Shown one piece after another: positions 32,350-41,124 of a DNA stretch of 64,000 nt. Position 1 is the stretch's first letter, and each line of letters starts with the position of its first letter. The notes beneath the pieces were generated by a model. That model saw only the letters and a list, made by a program, of their open reading frames with translations. It was not told the DNA's origin and did no database searches. The stretch comes from Orbilia blumenaviensis (lineage: Eukaryota; Ascomycota; Orbiliomycetes; Orbiliales; Orbiliaceae): NCBI GenBank assembly GCA_036872755.1, contig JAVHNS010000009.1, positions 558,001 to 622,000 of the forward strand. The letters run 5' to 3'. A program made the position numbers and the translations under genes.

Positions 32350-32747
32350 ATGCTTCATTCAGAGACAACACACGAGCCACCAAGGTACGAGCGAGACTCT
32401 CAAGTTGTCCAAACTATGCAGAGAGCTCTGGAAGGTAAATCAACATCCATACTTATATCATATTTTTCATAAATCACAATAGCTAACATGATGCTCTAGA
32501 TCTTTGCATGGAATGGAATATCCCATCCCCAAAGTATAGATATAGCAAACGAGCAAGTGTAGGCTATGGCTATATCACTGGCCTGCACGCAACAGTTCTC
32601 GTCAACGAAATTGAATACTCGTCGCCGCTAGCCAGCACAGACTGGCACCCTGGCTGGGGCTCCTATAACGATGCACGAGAAGCAGTTGCCGGCGAAGTTT
32701 TAAGAGCTCTCGGTGTTATCCCGGACGAAAATGAATATGATGACTAA
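32350..32747 (+). CDS. Small dsRNA-binding-domain-like protein
   Basis: Two exons, join(32350..32434, 32500..32747), 110 aa; the 65-bp intron starts GTAAAT and has a GCTAAC branch site. The order of elements resembles a dsRBD: an N-terminal helix ending LEDLCMEWNIPSPKYRY, a strand GLHATVLVNEIEYSSP, then a Gly-containing turn and a helix GSYNDAREAVAGEVLRALG, comparable to the canonical GxGxSKKxAKxxAAxxAL helix. The basic KKxAK residues are absent, so RNA binding is uncertain. The rest of the protein is short and unstructured. It is probably a stand-alone mini-protein of a fungal-restricted family. Confidence 0.75.
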
Positions 32748-33620
32748 ACACCCACTCAAGTCCTCATGCTTCATCTACTTAAAACAGTTAAACGATAAAT
32801 ATCGATGATTTCAAGCGGCATCATAATACCCGAATCAGCCTTACTTAGATTGCCTGCCCGGTTGCAGCTTTCTCACTATCCTTATTTCTTTCCTTTTCCG
32901 GAGTCACTTTTTTTTTTGTCTGATACCAACATTTACTTCACTTTCCTCTCGGATAAAACCCTTTTCATTTCACATCATTGTAATTATACGAGAAACGGAT
33001 TAGCGAGCGTTTCCATTTGTCATTAGCATTGGGGGTTGACGGTGTGTATGCATTTTTGTTCTCTTTCCTTTGTCAAGATGTCTACAAAATCGGGGGTCAA
33101 AGCACAGGCGTTTTCGGTTGCACAGGCGGCCGGGCTGCACGATGGAGATAGTCCGCAGCTGCAGTATTACTTCATTCTGTTCCATGCACATGTACTATAC
33201 CATATCATTCTAAGGGGAATATACTTTCTTCATCATAAACATCGTTCCTTAATATTTTTTCATAGTACCTTGACGTAGTTGCATTGCAGCTATTAAGACC
33301 CTTAAGCTCATTAGCTTCGAATCCAAGCGTCACCTCATCGACCAGTACCCTGAATTAGAATGATTCTTAATGATGGTCATATTGATGAACTGGCATGAGA
33401 TGACAACACACCCTTCAACCGCCCTGTATCTTCACCTGCAGGCCATGTCGTCGGCTTGACGTCATATTTGATGCCACAGCCACGATACCCACGTGCATAT
33501 TTCCCCAACACCACAGACAAACCCCACCCAATTCAAAAGTCTTCTCATATCACGTTTCACATTTTTCTAATCGACGGTACGTACGCGAAAGGTCGCGGGT
33601 CGGAACCGTACCGCACACGC
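32748..33620. other. Intergenic region upstream of the TatD-like gene
   Basis: 873 bp with the 3' UTR of the small dsRBD-like gene and the promoter/leader of the hydrolase gene. It includes a consensus CRE at 33457-33464. An upstream in-frame ATG for the hydrolase lies at 33471. No other gene was seen. Confidence 0.45.
33457..33464. promoter_or_regulatory. CRE palindrome TGACGTCA
   Basis: Perfect 8-bp ATF/CREB site lying 157 bp upstream of the preferred start of the TatD-like gene. bZIP factors of the Atf1/AtfA type bind this site in fungi and link genes to stress signalling. It supports placing the promoter here and the start downstream. Function is inferred from the motif only. Confidence 0.4.
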
Positions 33621-34730
33621 ATGATGGCAGATCCGGAAATAGACGACACCCTGGATGAGACTTTGGATGACTCGGTGTGGAGCCTCGGTATCTATGATGC
33701 GCATTGTCATCCTACGGATACCATGGATGTTGTCCCTGAGATCCCAAGTCGTAGGATTCGGACATTAACCATTATGGCCACGAAGGCTGAGGACCAGGAA
33801 CTTGTCGCACAGGTCGCGCGGGAGTACCCTGATCGCGTAGTTCCGTCGTTCGGGTGGCACCCGTGGTTTAGTCATCGTCTTTGGGATGATATGAAGCCAG
33901 GGAGTTCTGGTGTCGCGATATCGAAAAAGGAGCACTACCAGTCCGTGTTGACTAATGAACCTACTGATGAGTTTATCGAGACATTGCCGGACCCGAAACC
34001 GTTGTCGCAGTTCATTGCGGAAACAAGGAGCTTCTTGGAGAAATTTCCATCAGCGCTCGTCGGAGAAGTTGGTTTGGATCGAACATTCCGACTTCCTAAC
34101 CCTGCCTCGCTCATCGGCCCTGACGATAAGAAGTTGAGCCCGCATAAAGTCCAAATGGATCACCAGAGGCGCGTTCTAGAAGAGCAAATGCGGCTCGCGG
34201 GAGAAATGGATCGGCCGGCCAGTGTCCATGGTGTTGGGGCCCATGGTGTACTTTTTGATAGCTTTTCGTCTCTATTCAAAGGCCATGAAAAAGTCGTGCG
34301 ATCTAGAAGAACGCAGAAGCGAGGTCCCCATGATTTCGAAGGCGACGAAGATTCAGACGAAGATACAGGGCCTAAACCGTTCCCTCCGCGGATATGTCTA
34401 CACTCGTTCTCTGCGCCACCAGACTTCATTAAAACCTGGTTAAACCCCAAGATTCCTTCAACGATATACTTCAGCTTTTCGCAGGCTATCAATGTGGGCT
34501 ACGGATATGAAAGATTTACGGAAATGCTAGGACTGGTACCAGAAAGCAGGCTACTTGTTGAAAGCGACTTGCATATCGCGTCAATAGATATGGAACGCCA
34601 CCTTGCGGGGATAATCCACAAAATTTCCCGTGAGCGCCGTTGGGACCCCCCGCAGACAGTAAAGACAGTTGGGAAGAACTGGATCAATTTTGTCTACGGA
34701 GAGACGGCATCGAAGGCGCTAGGGCTATAG
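33621..34730 (+). CDS. TatD-family metal-dependent hydrolase (Cut9-interacting protein Scn1-like)
   Basis: Intronless, 369 aa from ATG 33621. An in-frame ATG at 33471 would add 50 residues that do not look conserved; a second Met follows directly at 33624. TatD signatures are DAHCHPTD (metal-binding H-x-H near the N terminus), FGWHPWFSH, VGEVGLDR (metal-ligand Glu), CLHSFS and VESDLH near the C terminus. An acidic insert (FEGDEDSDEDTG) precedes the fifth strand. TatD proteins are two-metal nucleases of the amidohydrolase superfamily. The fission-yeast relative Scn1 interacts genetically with the APC/C subunit Cut9. Nuclease activity or a cell-cycle role here is inferred. Confidence 0.85.
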   Translation: MMADPEIDDTLDETLDDSVWSLGIYDAHCHPTDTMDVVPEIPSRRIRTLTIMATKAEDQELVAQVAREYPDRVVPSFGWHPWFSHRLWDDMKPGSSGVAISKKEHYQSVLTNEPTDEFIETLPDPKPLSQFIAETRSFLEKFPSALVGEVGLDRTFRLPNPASLIGPDDKKLSPHKVQMDHQRRVLEEQMRLAGEMDRPASVHGVGAHGVLFDSFSSLFKGHEKVVRSRRTQKRGPHDFEGDEDSDEDTGPKPFPPRICLHSFSAPPDFIKTWLNPKIPSTIYFSFSQAINVGYGYERFTEMLGLVPESRLLVESDLHIASIDMERHLAGIIHKISRERRWDPPQTVKTVGKNWINFVYGETASKALGL

Positions 34731-35092
34731 TCACCGGCTTGCGGAAATACATTTAGGCATCTACGAATTAACGACGCTACGATAATGAACCATCATATTT
34801 CTTTCTCATAAAAGTACAATCTAGCATACAGAAATCCAGCCAAAAACGCCGTCATGATACCCGTCAGTTTGGTAAAATATATAAAAAAAGCAAAATTGAT
34901 AGATTAGAGAGGCATGAATCATGATATCCTCCAGCTTTGAATCCCATAACTCCGGAAAATGCTTTTAAGCCGCTTTTTCACGATTGCAAAGAAGCAATAG
35001 ATAACCAGATACGTCCCGAGTGCCGATATCACGACATTTGCGCCGATATAATCGGCAAACGGGGAAGAAAAAAGAACGCCATGATACTAGCT
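34731..35092. other. Convergent intergenic region
   Basis: 362 bp between the 3' ends of the TatD-like gene and the small membrane-protein gene. Only UTR-like, AT-rich sequence was seen. Confidence 0.45.
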
Positions 35093-35386
35093 TTATGAGG
35101 CCGGCGCTTCCTCGGCCGCTGCTTCTTTTTCGGCCTCTGCTTCTCTTGCACCTCGCTGGTGCTCTCGAGCGGCGAGATACCTGACCCAACCAAACACAAA
35201 GATTGCGACCACGATACCAGCTATCGATAACCCTACTGCCATCCCTACTGATTGGCCCGTCGAAGGACCGAGGTCTCGCTTGAAGATCCTCTCGGCCGCG
35301 TGGAGTAATCTGGGGGAAGATGCATCGACAACGAATCTTGCATCCCGTGGCTCGTGAGAGATTGGTGTGGCTGGTAACGGCGCCAT
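35093..35386 (-). CDS. Small single-pass membrane protein
   Basis: 97 aa from ATG 35386; the frame is open upstream (to about 35518) but the Met at 35386 fits best. A short polar N-terminal region is followed by RIFKRDLGPSTGQ, one clear transmembrane helix (VGMAVGLSIAGIVVAIFVFGW, about residues 47-67) and a charged Ala/Glu/Arg C-terminal helix (AAREHQRGAREAEAEKEAA) that may form a coiled coil. No family was recognised. The design resembles small fungal proteins with an extracellular N terminus and a cytosolic tail; orientation is inferred from the Arg residues after the helix. Additional exons cannot be excluded. Confidence 0.6.
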   Translation of the reverse strand: MAPLPATPISHEPRDARFVVDASSPRLLHAAERIFKRDLGPSTGQSVGMAVGLSIAGIVVAIFVFGWVRYLAAREHQRGAREAEAEKEAAAEEAPAS

Positions 35387-37122
35387 TTGTACGTGATTTC
35401 CGATTTTGTACGGTGTAAACGTGTCGGTGAACCCAAAGACGGTTCGATGTCTCGCTTGCGTTCGTGATATAGTACGATGGATGACTTGGAGAATAAGACA
35501 CGGCCCGGCAGTCGGCAATAGTATATCACCTTTATTATGAATGATCAGTTATTTCCGATCGCGATTGCCTCTATATATTATCTAATATTAGATTTTGCAA
35601 ATGAAAGATTCGGCCCGTCTGCATGTAATATATATATTGACTATACTCACAGATTCTAATCTTTAATCTCCCCAAAATTTCAAGCCTCAATTCCGCCAAA
35701 TCAACACTTATAAACCTTATTTTTTCCTTCGAGATCTTAAACGAAATGAACAACAAAGGGATTTCAAAAGAAAAAAGAGACAGTTGCGCAAGAACTCGGA
35801 AGCGATCGAGCGGCCCTTTTAAAGTTATCAGGCCATGGCGGGAGGAGGCCTGGATTCCAACGAATCTAGCAAAAGAAATTTCTCAGCTCATTCCCGCAAA
35901 GCGTGCAGAGTTAGGCGTTCTGTGCGTGCCGCTGTGGCTATCATCATGCATGAAAGAGGAAACCCTCTCAGGGAGGAACCCTTGGCTTCGTTAAGCCTTT
36001 GCTAATGTGCCATTGGTACAGGGCACGCATGCCGGGACTCATCTTTGCCTTCAAGATGTGGGAATACCAATTATGTGGTTGGGAATAGCTAAATGCACGC
36101 AATTGAATGAGCTTCATTCGTAGAAACACACGTGCGGAAGACGAGCCGAGTGCTCGGTTATGACACCAAAGAACATTGGCAAATTGTCAATTGATAGAAA
36201 AGACGACGCGAAAAGGAAAGAGCTCGAAAAAATTCTCAGCTCCCTTGCAGACGAGACATGAAGATGAACTGGCAACCGTTTATCATCCGTTTTCCTTTCT
36301 ATTCGGGATTTTGCAATCGTAAATGCAGGCTGGGAAAAAAAATCGCGGACCCGTATTTCATACTCCTTTTGCCTTCGTTCCATGCATATGTCTTTGACCG
36401 AAGTAGCTAAACTAGCCTATCTACCCGGGATCACTTTTGAGAGGTTTCCGTGATGAAGCCCAAGTACCTGAAAATTGCCCACATTCTTGGGATGAGAGAT
36501 CCACAGTTAAACCCCAAAAGGTTCTGGGGTATCAATTAAGGTTAGACCGAAGCCGAGCTGTGCATCCGATGGCCGGGGGGTTGGTTCTTGACAGGGGATT
36601 GGTCCACGTCGACGGAGGGTCACGCCTCAGAGTCGGCATCTAACTTTTTTTTTCTGTTGAGAGGAACGTGGGGTCGATGGATGGCATCGATGGTAGATGC
36701 ATTAGTATCTAGAAGTATGAACAGAAAACCAAAAAAAATTGACATTGAATGCTGATAGCCTCTCCCTTTACTCAAGCTGGAAGCGACACGCCAGTTTTGT
36801 CATACGGTGCACGGCCCATGACAAAACCAATATTTTGAAGGTTGTGGAACGTCAAAATCAGAAGTAGGGTTGTATTGGTTATGTATATGATATCATTATA
36901 TCAAGTTACTAGAATGGGACCGAATCCGAGGGATGTATTTGGCCAGCGGGCTCAATATCTGCCCCAGGATAGGTCTCACTTGCAAATGCATAGAGAGGGT
37001 ATATCTACACGAGCACACCAATGAACTTGATTTTTTGGATCTTCTGACGAGAAATTTTCACTTTTCAATAATTAAACATTATAATTAATAACGTGCTATA
37101 CACAATTATCACAGCCTCATGC
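35387..37122. other. 1.7-kb intergenic region
   Basis: Holds the promoter of the small membrane-protein gene and the 3' flank of the F-box gene, both on the minus strand. Open frames are short and without domains; no gene, tRNA or repeat could be supported. Confidence 0.45.
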
Positions 37123-39120
37123 CTAAAGGTTTGAGGGAGTTCCTACAGCCCTTTCCAATAAGCTGCCGATATATCCCGCGAGATAACCTTTGCCAATTCC
37201 CAAAAGCGAGTACAGGACGGCAAAAAGTAGCCCGACAAGCGTAAGGAAAACCCAAGAAGAATTATCGTACATCGCCCGTCTCAGGTCATTCACCCATCGT
37301 GGTCGCCTTTTCGGTACTGTCAAAGCCCTCAGTGGGTTGTCATACGACAACTCTATTCCTGCCTCGGGCAAATAAGCAACCCCAGCCCCAATCCTTTTCC
37401 AATACTTCTGTTCATCTGCTACAAATGACGATGCCGCCGTGGGTCGTGAATTTTCTACGTTTGTCAATGTCCAGTCTGTCCACCGTACCCAAACGCCGGA
37501 AGGGAAATCATCCAGCGGGTTACTGGAATATATGTTGGCCTCGCTAACGACACGCCCATTATCGTAAACTTCGATTGGTTTCTTGGTGATCATGTCGTAG
37601 ATGTAAATATGTTTACTAGAGGTAAGAGCAAGATAGGTCCCGCATGCCGAAAGTTGGAGGTCGGTGAAGCGGAGCTGGTGACCGTTGTATCTATCGGTCG
37701 GGATGACCGCGATTGGGGTATCAGAAGCATTGTCGCCGAAGATACACCAGACGAGGATTTCACCGGCTACAAAAATTAGTTTAGTAACAAGTTTAGTCAG
37801 GGGGCAGTATTGCGGGTACTACCTGGACCGCCAGAGACAATTAAACTATCCGTGAGAATAAAGTCATGACTGAACGCAGTAGTGTCTATTCCCCAAATAT
37901 CAAGTTAGACGACTATTTAAGTTTGACTTTCCCAGAAAAGTGCGGAAAAGATTCTTACATGAGCCTCGATTCAATGGCAGCGGGCCGTTGAGGTTCGGAA
38001 GTTGGGCGGGTTCCGCTGGTGACACAGCTTTCTTATGGATCTTGATTTCTCGCACAATCTTGCCTGTCATTAGGTCCATAATGACGAAGTATGTACCCGT
38101 GATCTTTCTCATAATAGCACTAGGATGCCGTGTAATAAGTGCAACGACGTAGGTTGATGTGATATGAAAGTTTTTGACATGCGCAAATCCTCTGTAATCG
38201 TCATCTGGGTGGTACCAATCAAAAGATACATCGGACATCCAAATAGGTTTCATAGCGTCGTCTACTGTCTTTCGGCCATCGGCGGCTTTCAAACAAATGA
38301 ACAAAGACCGACAATTTTCAGCATTTGACAGCTCAGAAATTTTGTCATCCGGTCCATGGTGGGTGATAGCGACCATGATATCCTTATGGGAAGTAAAGCG
38401 GTCGGGTTGACGGTCCCCAAACAGCCAGGACATCGCCGGATTTCCAGTCGTAGGGTCAATTTTTGAAACCACGAAACCGCCCCTCTCAGGTTCCTCCGTC
38501 ACCATGTAACCAGCAGGGAGCGGATATGGGAATATCCTATGCCTCTCAACTCTCCTCGGTCTTCCGCTAGCTTGTCTCGCTCTTTCTTCACCGGCTTCAA
38601 GGAGCCCAGCAGCGACAGCAGTCTTATCATTATCGATATTGCGCGCCTCGAAGAGGATGTTTCCCTTATCTGCGGGAGTTGGTTGCTTCACGCTGTATGA
38701 TAAGCCTCTGCCGTTGCCGCAGCATGCCATCTCGAATGTCCGTCTAACAAACCCTTCCTTGGTATCCTTAAGAGCCGGCAACTGCCAGGCAACCTTCTTG
38801 GCCTTTGGTATAGTGACATTTGATTCATGAGGGAATGGTTTCTGTAATTCTTTCATGAATTTAAAAATTGTTCTCCAAGATCGACTTTCGAGGAAGCTCG
38901 TTCCTGTGAAGAGCACATCGTCAAGATGGGTGTTAGGATGCACCCCGTATCTGACAGCCGCAGGCCTCCATATAGCGCTATCGTTTTCGCTGCAAAATAT
39001 GGTATGTTGGAACTGCCTTGAGACTAACGCCATAGTGATAAGTGCGTTTAAATGATCCCCGTCAGCCGCGGCTGCGAAGTTGATGATTTGAAGCCATATT
39101 TCTGGTGGTAAAGCCTCCAT
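37123..39120 (-). CDS. F-box protein with C-terminal transmembrane anchor
   Basis: Three exons, complement(join(37123..37766, 37823..37885, 37959..39120)), 622 aa. Introns are 73 bp (GTAAGA...ATAG) and 56 bp (GTAGTA...GTAG, with a TTACTAAAC branch region). Residues 1-45 form a degenerate F-box (LPPEIWLQIINFAA...ALVSRQFQHTIF), which normally docks on Skp1 in SCF ubiquitin ligases. The middle has repeating beta-strand blocks (for example AFSHDFILTDSLIVSGG, RFTDLQLSACGTYLALTSS) suggesting a beta-propeller-like substrate domain. A single hydrophobic helix lies at about 579-599 (SSWVFLTLVGLLFAVLYSLL), with a ~23-residue tail. The fused anchor suggests a membrane-bound ubiquitin-ligase adaptor, which is inference. 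The 63-nt middle exon joins in phase on both sides. Confidence 0.85.
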
Positions 39121-39194
39121 TGTAATTGTGCGGTTGTGTTGGAAAGCTCTGGTTCGAGGTTCAGGGATGAGCTCAGGCTGCCGGTTGGGGATGA

Positions 39195-39217
39195 TTACCG
39201 ATATCGATAGTCGGTAA
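39195..39217. repeat. Inverted repeat in F-box gene promoter
   Basis: 7-nt arms TTACCGA and TCGGTAA enclose a 9-nt loop containing TATCGATA. The position just upstream of the start codon suggests a regulatory site, perhaps for a dimeric factor; this is inference. Confidence 0.4.
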
Positions 39218-39619
39218 CCCGGAGCCAGACTTTTTAAATCGACCTTAAACCTTTGAAGTTATGAATGCGCCCGCTTCCCTTATAATTATACCATCAAGCC
39301 GGAAGCGCGCGACATGAATGACGTGAATGAATCCCAAATCAAAGACGGCGCAGGACAATGTAGCAGTCACTGTGGCTATTTTTGAAAAGTTGCTGCCATG
39401 TTCCTTGCATAATTCGATTTTGGCTCGCGTTAGTCCGGTGCTTCAGCCCCGTAGTTTGCCTTCCAGCTTCCGAGTTTTCGAAGCACCGAAAGAGGCCAGA
39501 GTTGCAGGTCGGAAAGATATATTTTAAGTTAATGTGAATATATGAGTCTAAGACGACGGGACCTCGATACTTTCGGGTGACGAATAAGGTGACGAAAGGA
39601 TGAGGCGTCGTATTCTATA

Positions 39620-39653
39620 TCATGATATCGATATCAGCCCTGATCATGATATC
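39620..39653. repeat. TCATGATATC direct repeat overlapping a 12-bp palindrome
   Basis: TCATGATATC occurs at 39620-39629 and 39644-39653; the first copy overlaps GATATCGATATC (39624-39635). The site is in non-coding DNA about 500 bp upstream of the F-box gene. Confidence 0.45.
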
Positions 39654-40001
39654 AAAGCTCGGCCCATAGTTGAGCGAGAGTGGATTTGAAGTCAGAATCT
39701 AAGTGTTGGCAACCGAACCACAACGCAAAATCTACAACATTTCTATTTCGGATTCTAACAGGATTGAAAATCAAATTTAGCTCCTGGCTGGTCTCATCTC
39801 CTGGCTACTAGGTAGGATCAAGCATCAAGATATCATATAATATTAGTGACAAGATAGAAAAGGATTGATCGATTTACATTAAGTTGACAAATATGTTAAG
39901 TAAGTACAGATTAAGCACACGGAAATCGAATAAGCTCCCTAGTTACCCTTCACAACGCCAGATTGACAAATTCATGGCTTCCACTACAGCGCTACCAGAT
40001 T

Positions 40002-41124
40002 TTAAACGCTATTAGTAGTTTCGACCCGAGGATTCAGTCGGTCTAACCAGCTCGCCTTCTTTTTCTTCTTGCCTGACAGCGACCGTGGGACATTCTTTTC
40101 ATTTTCTTCATCCGACGAAGAGAGGCTTGAACTTGTGCTTGTACGACGGCTGCTCTTCTTCTTCGAAGAGTGGGTGTACGCCTTCTCAGCAGCCACTCCG
40201 GCCCCAACCGCTGCTATTCCTGCTGTAGCGTCCGGGTGCGCGCCGCTCTTAGTAAAGCCAACATGGGATTGCCCATCAATTTCGAGCGGATTACCCTCAT
40301 AATCGATGTGTTCTAATGGTTTCTTATTCCCCTTCAATGAATATCCCTGCTTGGTAAATTCTTCCATACTCATCATTGGAAGCACATTTCCTTTATGGAT
40401 ATACGGTTCATGCTCAATGTGTTCATGAATAGGAACTGTGGTGTGTACTACGTGAGGAACCACTCTTTCTCGTTCAATAACGGGCTGGATATAGTCGTGG
40501 ATATGGTGATGAACATGCTCCCCAACAACGACGTTGGCAGAATTGGTAGTCTCGACGGGAAGAACTTCGCGCTCGTCTTTGAATTTTCCGTGCTGAATGA
40601 AGGATTAGTGGGGTTCAAATCCGGGTGCCTAGAAAACACATCCGTAGAGCCGGGCTATACTAACCTCAGTAGCAAGCGCTGTCGATACCTCTTTGTCTTT
40701 TCCATGATGGTGGGTCCGCTATATTGTCAGCGCACTTGTTAGCCTCAAGCCCGAACTTAAAGCTGAAGAGTCTAGATTGTTAGTCGGGTCTAGGTATTAA
40801 ACTTACATGCTCAACAGGAATGACATTGTGGTGATGTTGTTCTGATTCTACGACCTTATCTTGGATCGGCTGAACGTGTATCTGATGGTGATGTTGATGG
40901 ATTTCTCGATCAACCGCCTAAAGTCATTGCGATATCTATTTAGCGCCTATATACTTTGTCGGAATTCATAGGTTAGGCATGATACGCACGTGTACGACTG
41001 TCTCATGCTGCTTTTCCTTCACCCGCTCGTGCAGGACGGCAGGCTTTGTCTCCTGTTCGATGTCAACGGAATGTTTGTTCCCGTGGTGCAGGAACTCCGA
41101 GACCACTTGTTTTGCCGCCTGCAT
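40002..41124 (-). CDS. His-rich 'allergen'-type repeat protein
   Basis: Four exons, complement(join(40002..40592, 40665..40718, 40807..40917, 40990..41124)), 296 aa. Introns are 72, 88 and 72 bp, all GT-AG and all phase 0. It is built from degenerate repeats in which a His cluster is followed by QP[VI] and charged residues: HQHHHQIHVQPIQDK, EQHHHNVIPVEH, EHVHHHIHDYIQPVIER. A P[YIV]H-rich stretch follows (VHTTVPIHEHIEHEP), then the MSMEEFTKQGY element, and finally a Lys/Ser-rich basic tail (SSKKKSSRRTSTSS). Proteins of this kind are often labelled 'allergen' in fungal databases; the biochemical role is unknown. No signal peptide. His clusters suggest metal binding or a stress-protectant, LEA-like function (inference). 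The 43.7-kb gene carries a related block. Confidence 0.8.

Larger units (their letters stand above)
39121..40001. other. Intergenic region with clustered palindromes
   Basis: 881 bp between two minus-strand genes. It contains a hairpin with TTACCGA/TCGGTAA arms around TATCGATAG (39195-39217), about 75 bp upstream of the F-box start. It also has a 12-bp palindrome GATATCGATATC (39624-39635) flanked by two copies of TCATGATATC. No gene is supported. Confidence 0.5.

Noticed and set aside
40611..40627. tRNA B-box-like GGTTCAAATCC on the plus strand
   Set aside because: It lies in an intron of the His-rich gene and the flanks do not form a T-stem, acceptor stem or anticodon arm.
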